Source: Allobosea sp039673065 (GTDB taxonomy: Bacteria > Pseudomonadota > Alphaproteobacteria > Rhizobiales > Beijerinckiaceae). Taken from it: 64,000 nt of DNA. The stretch covers positions 1 to 64,000 of the forward strand of contig NZ_JBDJKW010000014.1 of the NCBI RefSeq assembly GCF_039673065.1, in the 5' to 3' direction. Below, piece after piece: positions 1 through 13,389 of the stretch. Every line of letters begins with the position of its first letter. Positions within the stretch are counted from its first letter, which is position 1. The position numbers and the translations under genes were made by a program. The notes beneath the pieces were generated by a model, which saw only the letters and a program-made list of their open reading frames with translations, made no database searches and was not told where the DNA came from.

Positions 1-1432
1 CGCCGGGTCCGCGCGGACGGGCCGGCGGCGCGGGATGCGTGACGGCGACGAGCCGGGCGCCAGGCGGCGTAGCGTCGGACGCCGGCACGGCGGCGGCCTG
101 CGGCACATCCGGCGACAGGCTGGCCAGCGCGACGGGCCGCGTCGGCGGCAGCGGGGCCGAGACCGGCTTGCCGGTGATGATGGTCTCCAGGGACGGGCCG
201 GGCAGGTCGCCCGGGCGGCGCGGCGGCAGGGATGCGAGCGTGACGCGCTCCTGCTGCGCCATCAGCGGCACGGCTGAAGCCTCGGCGGCGAGCGCGGCCA
301 GCTGGCCGGCGCCGGCGGGCGGGGCCGGGGGCATCAGGCTGCTCGGGCGGGCCACGGGCAGGGCGGTGGCGAGCGGGGCGGGCCGCGCCGGTTCGGGCGG
401 CGCGACCTGGGCGGGCGCCAGCGCCGCGACCTGCGTCTCCGGCTCCGGCGGGGCGGCCGTGGTCGTGCCGCGGCTCGAACGCTCGCGCATCAGGGCGCGG
501 CCGCCCGGTTCGCTGCGGGCCGGCTGCGGGTTGTAGACGGCGAAGCGGCCGCCGTCATTGGCGTTGCTGTCGCCGCCGGCATAGGCGATGACTGCGGGCT
601 GCTGCGCCGGGGCGCGGCGTCCGCGGCTGTTGCTCGGGCGGGCGTCCGCCTCCTCGTCGTCGCCGCCGAACAGCGCGGCCCAGAAGCCCTTGCCGCGGCC
701 GGAGGCGATGATCGCGCCCTCGTCGAAATCATTGGCGGCGTAGCCCATGACGGAGCCGCCGCCGGCCTGGATCTCGGCGCGCGCCACCTCGTAGCCCGAG
801 AGCGGCTTGCCGTCGGCCGGCAGGTGCACGGTCTTCTCGTCGGGGAAGAGCCGCACCAGCTGCTGGCGCGTCATGCGCGGCCAGGAGCGCACCGAGCCTG
901 CGTCGAGATGCACGAAGGGGGTGTGGGCGTTGGGATAGAAGCCGACGCCGCCGCGCTGCAGCCGCATGCCGACCTCGCGGATGCGGGCGGACGGCGTGTC
1001 GGGCAGGTAGAAGTCCATCGCCTTGCCGACGACGTGCTGGCTGTGCTTGGCGACGGCGCGCGAGCGGCGGCGCAGCATCGAATTGGTGCCGGCCGAGCGA
1101 TAGGCCGAGACGACATGGAAGGGCTGCTCGGAGCCGACGCGCCGGTGAACCTCCCAGGCGAGGTCGAACAGGCGGGGATCCATGCGGATCACCTCGTCGT
1201 TGCGCCAGTCGCGCATCGCCCAGTTCAGCTTTTCGAGGGCGTCGGAGACATAGCGCCCGTCGCGCTTGAAGGTGACGGTGGTGTCTTCCTTCAGGTGCAT
1301 GTGGCGGATGGTGATGGTGCGGGTGTCGCCATTGGCGACCGCATCCTGCGTGCCGCGGACGCCGACGCACAGGAAGCCGACCGCCGCCAGCAGTGTCAGG
1401 CCGAAGCGCGCGACCGGGCCCGGGCTGGGCAT
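1..1432 (-). CDS. DUF882 / peptidase M15-like exported protein, cut by window edge
   Basis: The protein starts with a short basic stretch and one hydrophobic segment (signal anchor), then a DUF882 (YcbK-like) domain at about residues 40-200. The zinc-site pattern of the M15/DUF882 fold is visible: an HVVSAYRS stretch, a KHSQH...AMDF stretch (His and Asp ligands) and FVHLD near the end of the domain. The family acts on or binds peptidoglycan in the periplasm; enzymatic activity is inferred. After the domain a long Pro/Ala-rich, low-complexity tail stays open to base 1, so the C-terminus is missing here. I chose the ATG at 1430-1432; a GTG 36 bases upstream (1466-1468) is in frame and would give a longer basic N-terminus. 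A near-CtrA box lies upstream, and an L,D-transpeptidase follows on the same strand, which fits a cell-wall role. Confidence 0.8.
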   Translation of the reverse strand, partial: MPSPGPVARFGLTLLAAVGFLCVGVRGTQDAVANGDTRTITIRHMHLKEDTTVTFKRDGRYVSDALEKLNWAMRDWRNDEVIRMDPRLFDLAWEVHRRVGSEQPFHVVSAYRSAGTNSMLRRRSRAVAKHSQHVVGKAMDFYLPDTPSARIREVGMRLQRGGVGFYPNAHTPFVHLDAGSVRSWPRMTRQQLVRLFPDEKTVHLPADGKPLSGYEVARAEIQAGGGSVMGYAANDFDEGAIIASGRGKGFWAALFGGDDEEADARPSNSRGRRAPAQQPAVIAYAGGDSNANDGGRFAVYNPQPARSEPGGRALMRERSSRGTTTAAPPEPETQVAALAPAQVAPPEPARPAPLATALPVARPSSLMPPAPPAGAGQLAALAAEASAVPLMAQQERVTLASLPPRRPGDLPGPSLETIITGKPVSAPLPPTRPVALASLSPDVPQAAAVPASDATPPGARLVAVTHPAPPARPRGPG

Positions 1433-1540
1433 GGGCCGTCTCTTGGTCGGGGCTATGGACCAGTTCACTCTCGGCTGACCCGTCTCGAAAGCACCGGCGC
1501 GCCGGTGCGGTAAACGTGAAGGAACAGTTGCCGAGAAGGC

Positions 1541-1555
1541 TTAACGGGAGGTTAC
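1541..1555 (-). promoter_or_regulatory. possible CtrA box (one mismatch)
   Basis: TTAA, seven bases, TTAC in the gap upstream of the DUF882 gene. The CtrA consensus in alphaproteobacteria is TTAA-N7-TTAA(C), so one base deviates. It lies about 75-110 bases upstream of the DUF882 start, a workable promoter position. Weak alone, but two perfect boxes occur elsewhere in this window. Confidence 0.3.
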
Positions 1556-1662
1556 CGCGGATACAACCATCCCGTCCGTGTCCCGGCCGGATGGAGGCTG
1601 GCTAGCGGGGGATCGTGGCGAAACCGTGCCCGCGCCGGAGCGGGGCAGGGTGTCCGGGCGCC

Positions 1663-3513
1663 TCAGCCGCGTTCGAGGGCGGCGCGCACCAGCCTGTGGA
1701 AACCGTAGATGTCGCCGAAGGTGCGCAGGGTGCCGGCCTCGTCGACGACATGGGTCTCGTAGACGAGATGGATGGGCATCGGCTTGGGCAGGCGGATCGT
1801 GCGCTCGCCGGAGCCGATCAGCTTCTTCAGGCGCTCCTTGCTCCATTCCGGGCCGAGCACCATGTCGGCCAGCGCGAACGGGTCCTCCACGCGCACGCAG
1901 CCATGGCTGAAGGCGCGCTGCTCGGCGGCGAAGAGGCGCCGGTTCGGCGTGTCGTGCAGGTAGACCGCGTGGTCGTTCGGGAACATGAACTTGATCCAGC
2001 CGAGCGCATTGCGCTCGCCGGGCGGCTGGCGGACCGAGACGGTGTTCCCCCGGCGCGTCACGACATAGCCGCGCTTGGCGGCGTAGTCGGGATCGCGCGC
2101 CAGCCCGGGCAGGATCTCGTTCTTCATGATCGAGGGCGGGATGTACCAGGACGGGTTGACCACGACATGGTCCATCCGGTGCGAGAAGATCGGCGTCGCC
2201 GATGCAGCCTTGCCGACGATGACGCGCGCCTCGTGGGCGAGCCGGCCGTCGCGGACCATGCGCATCCGGTATTCCGGGATGTTCACGGTGATGTGGCTCT
2301 CGCCAAGATCGGCTGGCAGCCAGCGCCAGCGCTCCATCTGGGCGACGATGTCGCCTTCGAGCCGGGCCGAGCGCGAGGTCGCGAGCGCGCGCAGCGTCTG
2401 GTCGCCGAGCACGCCGTCGGCGGAGAGGCCGGCCTTGCGCTGGAACTCGGCGAGCGCGGTCGCGGTCGAGCGGTCGAAGACCTGCTCCTCGCTGGGGCCG
2501 AGGCCGAGCCGGGCCCGGATCAGCGGCACGCGCGCATCCTGCATGCCGACGCGCAGCGCCGGGCCGGCGGGAATGCGCACCATCGGCGTCTCGGGCCGGT
2601 CGGCGCGCAGCTCGGCGAGCTTGGCCTTCAGCCGGCGATAGCCCTCATGCGGCGGGTTGTAGGCGGCGAGCACCGCGCCCGGATCGGCGGCGCCGGTGAT
2701 CTCGGACAGAACCTCGGTCGCCGAGGGCAAAGCGAGCGTCGGCGTCAGCATGCGCGAGAGCCGGCGCGGGTCGATGCGGCCGCCGCGGGCGTCGCGGGCA
2801 TAGAGCACGGCCAGCGCCGAGAGCCGGAGATCAGCCTCCGCGAGCGAATCGCGGTTGCCGGCGGAGATCACCGGCACGGCGTAGTCGTCGGCGCGCAGCC
2901 CGTCCTCGGCGGCGTGCTCGAAGCGGGCGATCAGCTGGCGGGCCGGGGCGCTCCAGCGCCCGTCCTCGATCCAGAACGGGCGGTTGTCATGGGCGGCATA
3001 GGCGGCGGCGATGTCGGCGCGCTCGCGCGGGGCGAGACGCGGCAGGGCCAGCGCGGTCTCGGCCCTGGAGGCGATCAGGCCGGAAAGCTCCAGCCCCTGC
3101 GGGATGGTGACGGCGAACTCGGGAAGCGGCGGCAGCACGATCTCGGGCATGGCCGGCCGGGCGGCCAGCGCGGGGTCGACCGGCGGCAGCTCGGGCACCG
3201 GCAGGCCGAGATCCCAGCGCGGCTCGTCCTTGGGCTGGCCGGCGGAGAGGGTCCCGGTGACCAGCTCCTCGGCCTCGTCGGGGCGGGCGGCCTCCTGCGA
3301 GGCGATCTCCTGGGAAGGGGCCGTCTGCGGCGCGGCGTCGGCGGTCGCGGTGCTCGGGATGGCGACATCCGTCAGGCCGTCGAGGACCAGCGCCGGCTGC
3401 TCCGGCAGCGGCAGAGCGAGATCGACCGGCGTCTCGGCGCGGGACGGGCTGGCGAGCAGCGGCAGGCACAGTGCGAGGGCAGAGACGGTTTCCGCGAGGC
3501 GGCGAAGACGCAT
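1663..3513 (-). CDS. L,D-transpeptidase, YcbB (LdtD) type
   Basis: 616 residues with a signal peptide (about 1-26, ending in SRA), an Ala/Pro-rich linker, a YcbB-type scaffold region, a peptidoglycan-binding repeat around residues 330-380, and a YkuD catalytic domain in the last third. The catalytic motif is SHGCVR with Cys539 and His537, followed by the family's VEDP. Such enzymes make 3-3 cross-links between meso-diaminopimelate residues of the periplasmic cell wall, and in Hyphomicrobiales they are prominent in polar growth. The length matches YcbB-like enzymes. The ATG at 3511-3513 gives a clean signal peptide. It is followed on the same strand by the DUF882 envelope protein about 200 bases away; co-transcription is possible but not shown. 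Confidence 0.93.
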   Translation of the reverse strand: MRLRRLAETVSALALCLPLLASPSRAETPVDLALPLPEQPALVLDGLTDVAIPSTATADAAPQTAPSQEIASQEAARPDEAEELVTGTLSAGQPKDEPRWDLGLPVPELPPVDPALAARPAMPEIVLPPLPEFAVTIPQGLELSGLIASRAETALALPRLAPRERADIAAAYAAHDNRPFWIEDGRWSAPARQLIARFEHAAEDGLRADDYAVPVISAGNRDSLAEADLRLSALAVLYARDARGGRIDPRRLSRMLTPTLALPSATEVLSEITGAADPGAVLAAYNPPHEGYRRLKAKLAELRADRPETPMVRIPAGPALRVGMQDARVPLIRARLGLGPSEEQVFDRSTATALAEFQRKAGLSADGVLGDQTLRALATSRSARLEGDIVAQMERWRWLPADLGESHITVNIPEYRMRMVRDGRLAHEARVIVGKAASATPIFSHRMDHVVVNPSWYIPPSIMKNEILPGLARDPDYAAKRGYVVTRRGNTVSVRQPPGERNALGWIKFMFPNDHAVYLHDTPNRRLFAAEQRAFSHGCVRVEDPFALADMVLGPEWSKERLKKLIGSGERTIRLPKPMPIHLVYETHVVDEAGTLRTFGDIYGFHRLVRAALERG

Positions 3514-3653
3514 CAGTTGAATTCCCCAATCCCACCGGCAGGTGCGCGATCACTGCGCGAGCCGGTCCGTTTCGACAAGAGGCCGGGCTGCAACAGCGGC
3601 CGGCAATCGTTTCGTCCGCGGCGGTTCCCCGCCGCCGTGGTCCTGCGGCCGCC

Positions 3654-5144
<1,491 letters not shown>

Positions 5145-5205
5145 GGATCCTCGGGCAGGCAGGCAAAAACGCTGTTCCGTTTCGGGGCACTGTCCGGGAG
5201 AAGGG

Positions 5206-5220
5206 TTAAACCGCGCTTAA
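5206..5220 (-). promoter_or_regulatory. perfect CtrA box between the TacA-like gene and pepF
   Basis: TTAA at 5206-5209, seven bases, TTAA at 5217-5220. Read on the minus strand it is TTAA-N7-TTAACC, the full CtrA consensus. It lies 62 bases from the start codon of the minus-strand TacA-like regulator and 112 bases before pepF, so it most plausibly serves the regulator. Eight fixed A/T bases in this arrangement are rare at 70% GC. Confidence 0.7.
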
Positions 5221-5331
5221 GCCGGCGGGCGCGGCGAATGCGCCCTGCGGGCCGGCCGGCGTTGATCGCGGGCGCCGCGCCGCGCATATGAGAAGGCCAG
5301 AGCTTACCAGCACCGTCCGAGGCAAGACCGC

Positions 5332-7176
5332 ATGACCCGCCCCGTCGACCGCCCCGCCATCCTGCGTGCCGCCCAGTCCGGAGGCGGAGCTGCCGCCCTG
5401 GGCGCGCTGCCGGAATGGGATCTCAGCCATCTCTATCCCGGCACCGATTCGCCGGAGTTCGCCGCCGATCTGGCCCGTGCCGCCGAGCAGGCGCGCGATT
5501 TCGCCGCCCGCTATCGCGGCAGGCTCGCCGGCCTGGCCGAAGGGCCGGGCGCCAGCGCAGCGCTGGCCGAGGCGGTGAAGACCTATGAGGCGCTGGAGGA
5601 TGTGGTCGGCCGGATCATGTCCTATGCCGGTCTGGTCTATGCCGGCGACACCACCGATCCCAAGCGGGCGAAGTTCTACGGCGACACGCAGGACAAGGTC
5701 ACCGCGATCTCGACCGACCTGCTGTTCTTCGGGCTGGAGCTCAACCGCATCGACGCGGCGCTGCTCGCCGCGGCGGCGGGGACCGCGCCCCTGTCGCACT
5801 GGAAGCCCTGGCTCGACGATCTCGCCCGCGACAAGCCCTACCAGCTCGAGGACCGGATCGAGCAGCTCTTCCACGAGAAGTCGGTGACCGGCCATGGCGC
5901 CTGGAACCGGCTGTTCGACGAGACCATCGCCTCGCTGCGCTTTCCCGTCGGCGGCGGCGAGGAGCAGACGCTGGAGCAGACCCTCAACCGCCTGCAGGAC
6001 GCCGACGGCGCCGTGCGCAAGGAGGCGGCCGAGGCGCTCGGCACGGTGTTCCGCCGCAATCTGCGCACCTTCGGGCTGATCACCAACACGCTCGCCAAGG
6101 ACAAGGAGATCGCCGACCGCTGGCGCGGCTTCGCGGACGTCGCGGATTCGCGGCATCTGGCCAACCGGGTCGAGCGCGAGGTGGTCGATGCGCTGGTCGC
6201 GGCGGTGCGCGAGGCCTATCCGCGGCTGTCGCACCGCTATTACCGGCTGAAGGCGCGCTGGTTCGGCCGCGAGGCGCTGGACTACTGGGACCGCAACGCG
6301 CCGCTGCCGCAGGTCGAGCAGCGCACGATTCCCTGGGAGGAGGCGCGCGACACGGTGCTCTCCGCCTATGGCGCCTTCTCGCCGGAGATGGCCGGCATCG
6401 CCCGGCGCTTCTTCGACGAGCGCTGGATCGACGCGCCGGCCCGGCCGGGCAAGGCGCCGGGCGCCTTCGCGCATCCGACCGTGCCGTCGGCGCATCCCTA
6501 TGTGCTGGTGAACTACCAGGGCAAGCCGCGCGACGTGATGACTCTCGCCCATGAGCTCGGCCATGGCGTCCACCAGGTCCTGGCCGCGCCGAACGGCGCG
6601 CTGATGGCGCCGACGCCGCTGACGCTCGCCGAGACGGCCAGCGTGTTCGGCGAGATGCTGACCTTCCGCAAGCTGCTCGACGAGACGGTCGATCCGCGCC
6701 AACGCAAGGCGATGCTCGCCGCCAAGGTCGAGGACATGATCAACACGGTCGTGCGCCAGATCGCGTTCTACTCCTTCGAGCGCAAGGTGCACGAGGCGCG
6801 CCGGACGGGCGAGCTGACCGCCGAGGATCTCTGCGAACTCTGGCTCAGCGTGCAGTCGGAGAGCCTTGGGCCGGCGATCCGGCTCGGGCCGGGATACGAG
6901 ACCTTCTGGGCCTATATCCCGCACTTCATCCACTCGCCCTTCTACGTCTACGCCTACGCCTTCGGCGACTGCCTGGTGAACTCGCTCTACGGCGTCTACC
7001 AGAACGCCGCGACGGGCTTCCAGGAGCGCTATTTCGCGCTGCTCTCGGCCGGCGGAACCAAGCATCATTCCGAGCTTTTGAAGCCCTTCGGCCTCGATGC
7101 GCGCGATCCGGCCTTCTGGCAGATCGGCCTCACCATGATCGAGGGGCTGATCGCCGAGCTGGAAGGCATGGCATGA
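5332..7176 (+). CDS. pepF: oligoendopeptidase F (M3 family metallopeptidase)
   Basis: 614 residues, matching the M3B/PepF clade (about 600). An N-terminal all-helical oligoendopeptidase F region is followed by the M3 catalytic domain with zinc motif HELGH at residues 407-411; the third ligand should be the Glu of the LTLAETASVFGE stretch about 28 residues later. M3 enzymes are cytoplasmic peptidases that cut short oligopeptides inside a deep channel, and there is no signal peptide, which fits. The ATG at 5332 gives a sensible N-terminus. It is followed 16 bases later by the methyltransferase gene, so 5332-8511 may be one transcript. Confidence 0.94.
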   Translation: MTRPVDRPAILRAAQSGGGAAALGALPEWDLSHLYPGTDSPEFAADLARAAEQARDFAARYRGRLAGLAEGPGASAALAEAVKTYEALEDVVGRIMSYAGLVYAGDTTDPKRAKFYGDTQDKVTAISTDLLFFGLELNRIDAALLAAAAGTAPLSHWKPWLDDLARDKPYQLEDRIEQLFHEKSVTGHGAWNRLFDETIASLRFPVGGGEEQTLEQTLNRLQDADGAVRKEAAEALGTVFRRNLRTFGLITNTLAKDKEIADRWRGFADVADSRHLANRVEREVVDALVAAVREAYPRLSHRYYRLKARWFGREALDYWDRNAPLPQVEQRTIPWEEARDTVLSAYGAFSPEMAGIARRFFDERWIDAPARPGKAPGAFAHPTVPSAHPYVLVNYQGKPRDVMTLAHELGHGVHQVLAAPNGALMAPTPLTLAETASVFGEMLTFRKLLDETVDPRQRKAMLAAKVEDMINTVVRQIAFYSFERKVHEARRTGELTAEDLCELWLSVQSESLGPAIRLGPGYETFWAYIPHFIHSPFYVYAYAFGDCLVNSLYGVYQNAATGFQERYFALLSAGGTKHHSELLKPFGLDARDPAFWQIGLTMIEGLIAELEGMA

Positions 7177-7192
7177 CGCCGGAGCGGGCCGC

Positions 7193-8074
7193 GTGAGCCA
7201 GGAGGTCTTCGACCGGGCGCTCTATCGCCGCCGCCTCGGGGCGGCGGTGGGGGCGGGCTATCCCGATTTCCTGCTGGCGCGCTGCGTCGAGGATCTCGAC
7301 GAGCGGCTGTCGGCGGTGCTGCGCCGCTTCGCCTGCGCCGCCGATCTCGGCACGCCGCTGCCGCTGGCGCTGCCGGTGCTGGCGATGCGCGCGGACGCCG
7401 TGCTGCGCCTGGCGGAGGCCGGCGCGCAGGGTGACGATCGCGCCGGCGACCTCGAGGCGCTGCCCTTCGCCGAGGGCTCGCTCGACCTCGCGGCCTCGCT
7501 GCTGGCGCTGCACGCGGTCAACGACCTGCCGGGCGCGCTGGTGCAGATCAGGCGGGCGCTCAGGCCCGACGGGCTGTTCATCGCCTGCCTGCTCGGTGGC
7601 CAGAGCCTGACCGAGCTGCGCCAGTCGCTGCTGGCGGCCGAGGTCGAGGTCACCGGCGGGGCGAGCCCGCGCGTCGCCCCCTTCGCCGATCTGCGCGATC
7701 TCGGCGGGCTTTTGCAGCGGGCCGGCTTCGCGCTGCCGGTGATCGACAGCGAGGCGGTGACGGTGCGCTATGGCGACATGTTCGCGCTGCTGCGCGACCT
7801 GCGCGCCATGGGCTGGGCCAATGCGTTGCACCAGCGCAGCCGCAAGCCGCTGCGGCGTGCCGTGCTGATGCGGGCGGCGCAGATCTACGCCGAGCGTTTC
7901 GCCGATGCGGACGGGCGGCTGCGCGCGAGCTTCGAGATCGTCTGGCTGTCCGGCTGGGTGCCGCATGAGAGCCAGCAGAAGCCGCTGCGCCCCGGCTCGG
8001 CCAAGATGCGGCTGGCGGATGCGCTGGGCGTGGTTGAGGCCGGCGCGGGCACAGCCGAGGGGGAGAAGCGATGA
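7193..8074 (+). CDS. SAM-dependent methyltransferase-fold protein, NDUFAF5/BioC-like
   Basis: 293 residues, GTG start. It opens with FDRALYRRR, the hallmark N-terminus of bacterial relatives of NDUFAF5 (the mitochondrial complex I assembly factor), followed by a class I methyltransferase-like fold. Its middle carries the LEALPFAEGSLDL and ALRPDGLFIA stretches usual after the SAM-binding region, although the glycine-rich SAM loop itself is not obvious. NDUFAF5 hydroxylates an arginine of a complex I subunit; whether the bacterial form does this or methylates something is not established. Its last bases overlap the start of the thioesterase gene by four (ATGA), which indicates translational coupling. 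Confidence 0.8.
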   Translation: MSQEVFDRALYRRRLGAAVGAGYPDFLLARCVEDLDERLSAVLRRFACAADLGTPLPLALPVLAMRADAVLRLAEAGAQGDDRAGDLEALPFAEGSLDLAASLLALHAVNDLPGALVQIRRALRPDGLFIACLLGGQSLTELRQSLLAAEVEVTGGASPRVAPFADLRDLGGLLQRAGFALPVIDSEAVTVRYGDMFALLRDLRAMGWANALHQRSRKPLRRAVLMRAAQIYAERFADADGRLRASFEIVWLSGWVPHESQQKPLRPGSAKMRLADALGVVEAGAGTAEGEKR

Positions 8075-8511
8075 GCGGCAAGCCGGTCAGGCTGGGGCGC
8101 GGGGATTTCCGCGTGTTCAGGACGATTTCGACGCGATGGGCCGACAATGACGTGTTCGGCCACGTCAACAATGTCGTCTACTACAACTGGTTCGACACGC
8201 TGATCACCGGCTGGCTGATCGAGAACCGCTTCCTCGACATCGCCGCCAGCGAGATCGTCGGCCTCGTCGCAGGCACGCGCTGCGACTATTTCGAGAGCGT
8301 CGCCTTTCCCGAGACGGTGGAGGCGGCGATGGCGGTCGAACGGCTCGGGCGGAGTTCCGTGACCTACCGGATCGGGATTTTCCGCGAGGGCGGGCCTGTG
8401 ACCGTGGCGCAGGGGCTGTTCACCCATGTCTATGTCGCGCGCGGGCCGCAGACGCCGGTGCCGATTCCGGCGCCGCTGCGCGAGGCGCTGGCGCGGCTGC
8501 AGGTCGGCTAG
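8071..8511 (+). CDS. acyl-CoA thioesterase, hotdog fold (4HBT family)
   Basis: 146 residues with a single hotdog domain. The active-site region reads TRWADNDVFGHVNN, with the conserved Asp and the GHVNN loop of YbgC/4-hydroxybenzoyl-CoA thioesterase relatives, then YYNWFDT. These cytoplasmic enzymes hydrolyse short- or branched-chain acyl-CoAs; the substrate here cannot be told from sequence. The start ATG overlaps the stop of the preceding methyltransferase gene, so the two are coupled. purL begins about 90 bases downstream. Confidence 0.88.
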   Translation: MSGKPVRLGRGDFRVFRTISTRWADNDVFGHVNNVVYYNWFDTLITGWLIENRFLDIAASEIVGLVAGTRCDYFESVAFPETVEAAMAVERLGRSSVTYRIGIFREGGPVTVAQGLFTHVYVARGPQTPVPIPAPLREALARLQVG

Positions 8512-8604
8512 GCGGCCGTCGCGATTGTCTCCGGGCCGGTTTTCGGGCTATTGCCCCGGCTCGATCCGAGCGCAGAGCTCGCCCCGTCCGTAGGAACAGG
8601 CCGC

Positions 8605-10833
<2,229 letters not shown>

Positions 10834-10844
10834 GGAGAGATGCC

Positions 10845-11081
10845 ATGGCGATGGAAGCGAGCGAGATCGAGCGCCTGATCAAGGCGGGGCTGCCGGATGC
10901 GGTGGTGGAGATCCGCGATCTCGCCGGCGACGGCGACCATTACGCCGCGACGGTGACCTCGGCGGCGTTCAAGGGCAAGTCGCGGGTGCAGCAGCATCAG
11001 ATGGTCTATGCGGCCCTGCAGGGCAATATGGGCGGCGTCCTGCACGCCCTTGCGCTGACGACGGCCGCTCCCCAAGATTAG
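10845..11081 (+). CDS. BolA family iron-sulfur partner protein
   Basis: 78 residues covering one BolA domain, with central conserved sequence VTSAAFKGKSRVQQHQMVY: the ligand His is in the QQHQMVY helix and FKGKSR is the loop before it. BolA-type proteins pair with CGFS monothiol glutaredoxins through a shared [2Fe-2S] cluster and take part in cluster trafficking and iron sensing. The gene encoding exactly such a glutaredoxin starts 45 bases downstream. It sits 11 bases after purL with a GAGGAGAG ribosome site. Short size and lack of an N-terminal extension place it with the IbaG/BolA2-like forms. Confidence 0.92.
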   Translation: MAMEASEIERLIKAGLPDAVVEIRDLAGDGDHYAATVTSAAFKGKSRVQQHQMVYAALQGNMGGVLHALALTTAAPQD

Positions 11082-11126
11082 AACCGTTCATTCCTGCGGG
11101 CCTTGAACCCGCGTCAGGAGCCAGAT

Positions 11127-11462
11127 ATGACCGATATCAATGCCCGCATCGACGCCGAGGTGAAGAGCAGCGACGTGGTGCTCTTCATGAAGGGCACCCC
11201 GCAATTCCCGATGTGCGGATTCTCGGGCCAGGTCGTCCAGATCCTCGATTATGTCGGCGTGCCCTATAAGGGCGTCAACGTGCTCGAGGACCAGGAGATC
11301 CGCGAGGGCATCAAGGCCTATTCCAACTGGCCGACCATCCCGCAGCTCTATGTGAAGGGCGAGTTCGTCGGCGGTTGCGACATCACCCGCGAGATGTTCC
11401 AGGCCGGTGAGCTGCAGGCCCTGCTGGCCGAGAAGGGCATCGCCGTGAAGCAGGCGAGCTGA
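11127..11462 (+). CDS. grxD: monothiol glutaredoxin, Grx4 (CGFS) family
   Basis: 111 residues, the normal length for Grx4. The active site is CGFS with Cys30, preceded by MKGTPQFP; later stretches WPTIPQLYVKGEFVGG and CDI bind glutathione. Grx4 dimers hold a [2Fe-2S] cluster with two glutathiones and deliver it to target proteins or share it with BolA, encoded just upstream. The ATG at 11127 is preceded by CAGGAG seven bases away; an in-frame start 24 bases upstream lacks a good ribosome site. A strong hairpin terminator lies about 40 bases after the stop, closing the purL-bolA-grxD group. Confidence 0.96.
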   Translation: MTDINARIDAEVKSSDVVLFMKGTPQFPMCGFSGQVVQILDYVGVPYKGVNVLEDQEIREGIKAYSNWPTIPQLYVKGEFVGGCDITREMFQAGELQALLAEKGIAVKQAS

Positions 11463-11504
11463 GCGCCGCGCGGGCTCACCCCCGCGCGCGACGGCGAAAC
11501 GACG

Positions 11505-11534
11505 AAGGGCGGTGCCGATGGCGCCGCCCTTTTT
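11505..11534 (+). terminator. Rho-independent terminator after grxD
   Basis: A ten-pair stem (11507-11516 with 11520-11529, one G-T wobble) around a three-base loop, followed by five T. It also faces the 3' end of the convergent carbamoyltransferase gene, where the leading AA gives only a short U-run, so it is mainly plus-strand. Confidence 0.85.
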
Positions 11535-11573
11535 CGTGGTCCCGAGCGGGTGAGCCGCGTTCCGCCGCCGGCC

Positions 11574-13304
<1,731 letters not shown>

Positions 13305-13389
13305 GGTGAGCCGGATATGCGCCAGGGCGGCGGACGAGGCAAATGCCGGCCGGCGCGGGACGCCGGCCGGCTGGGCGGAACGGCTTGCG

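Noticed and set aside
8551..8604. Upstream TTG start for purL
   Set aside because: Adds 18 residues unlike any PurL; the GTG at 8605 gives the normal N-terminus with a ribosome site.
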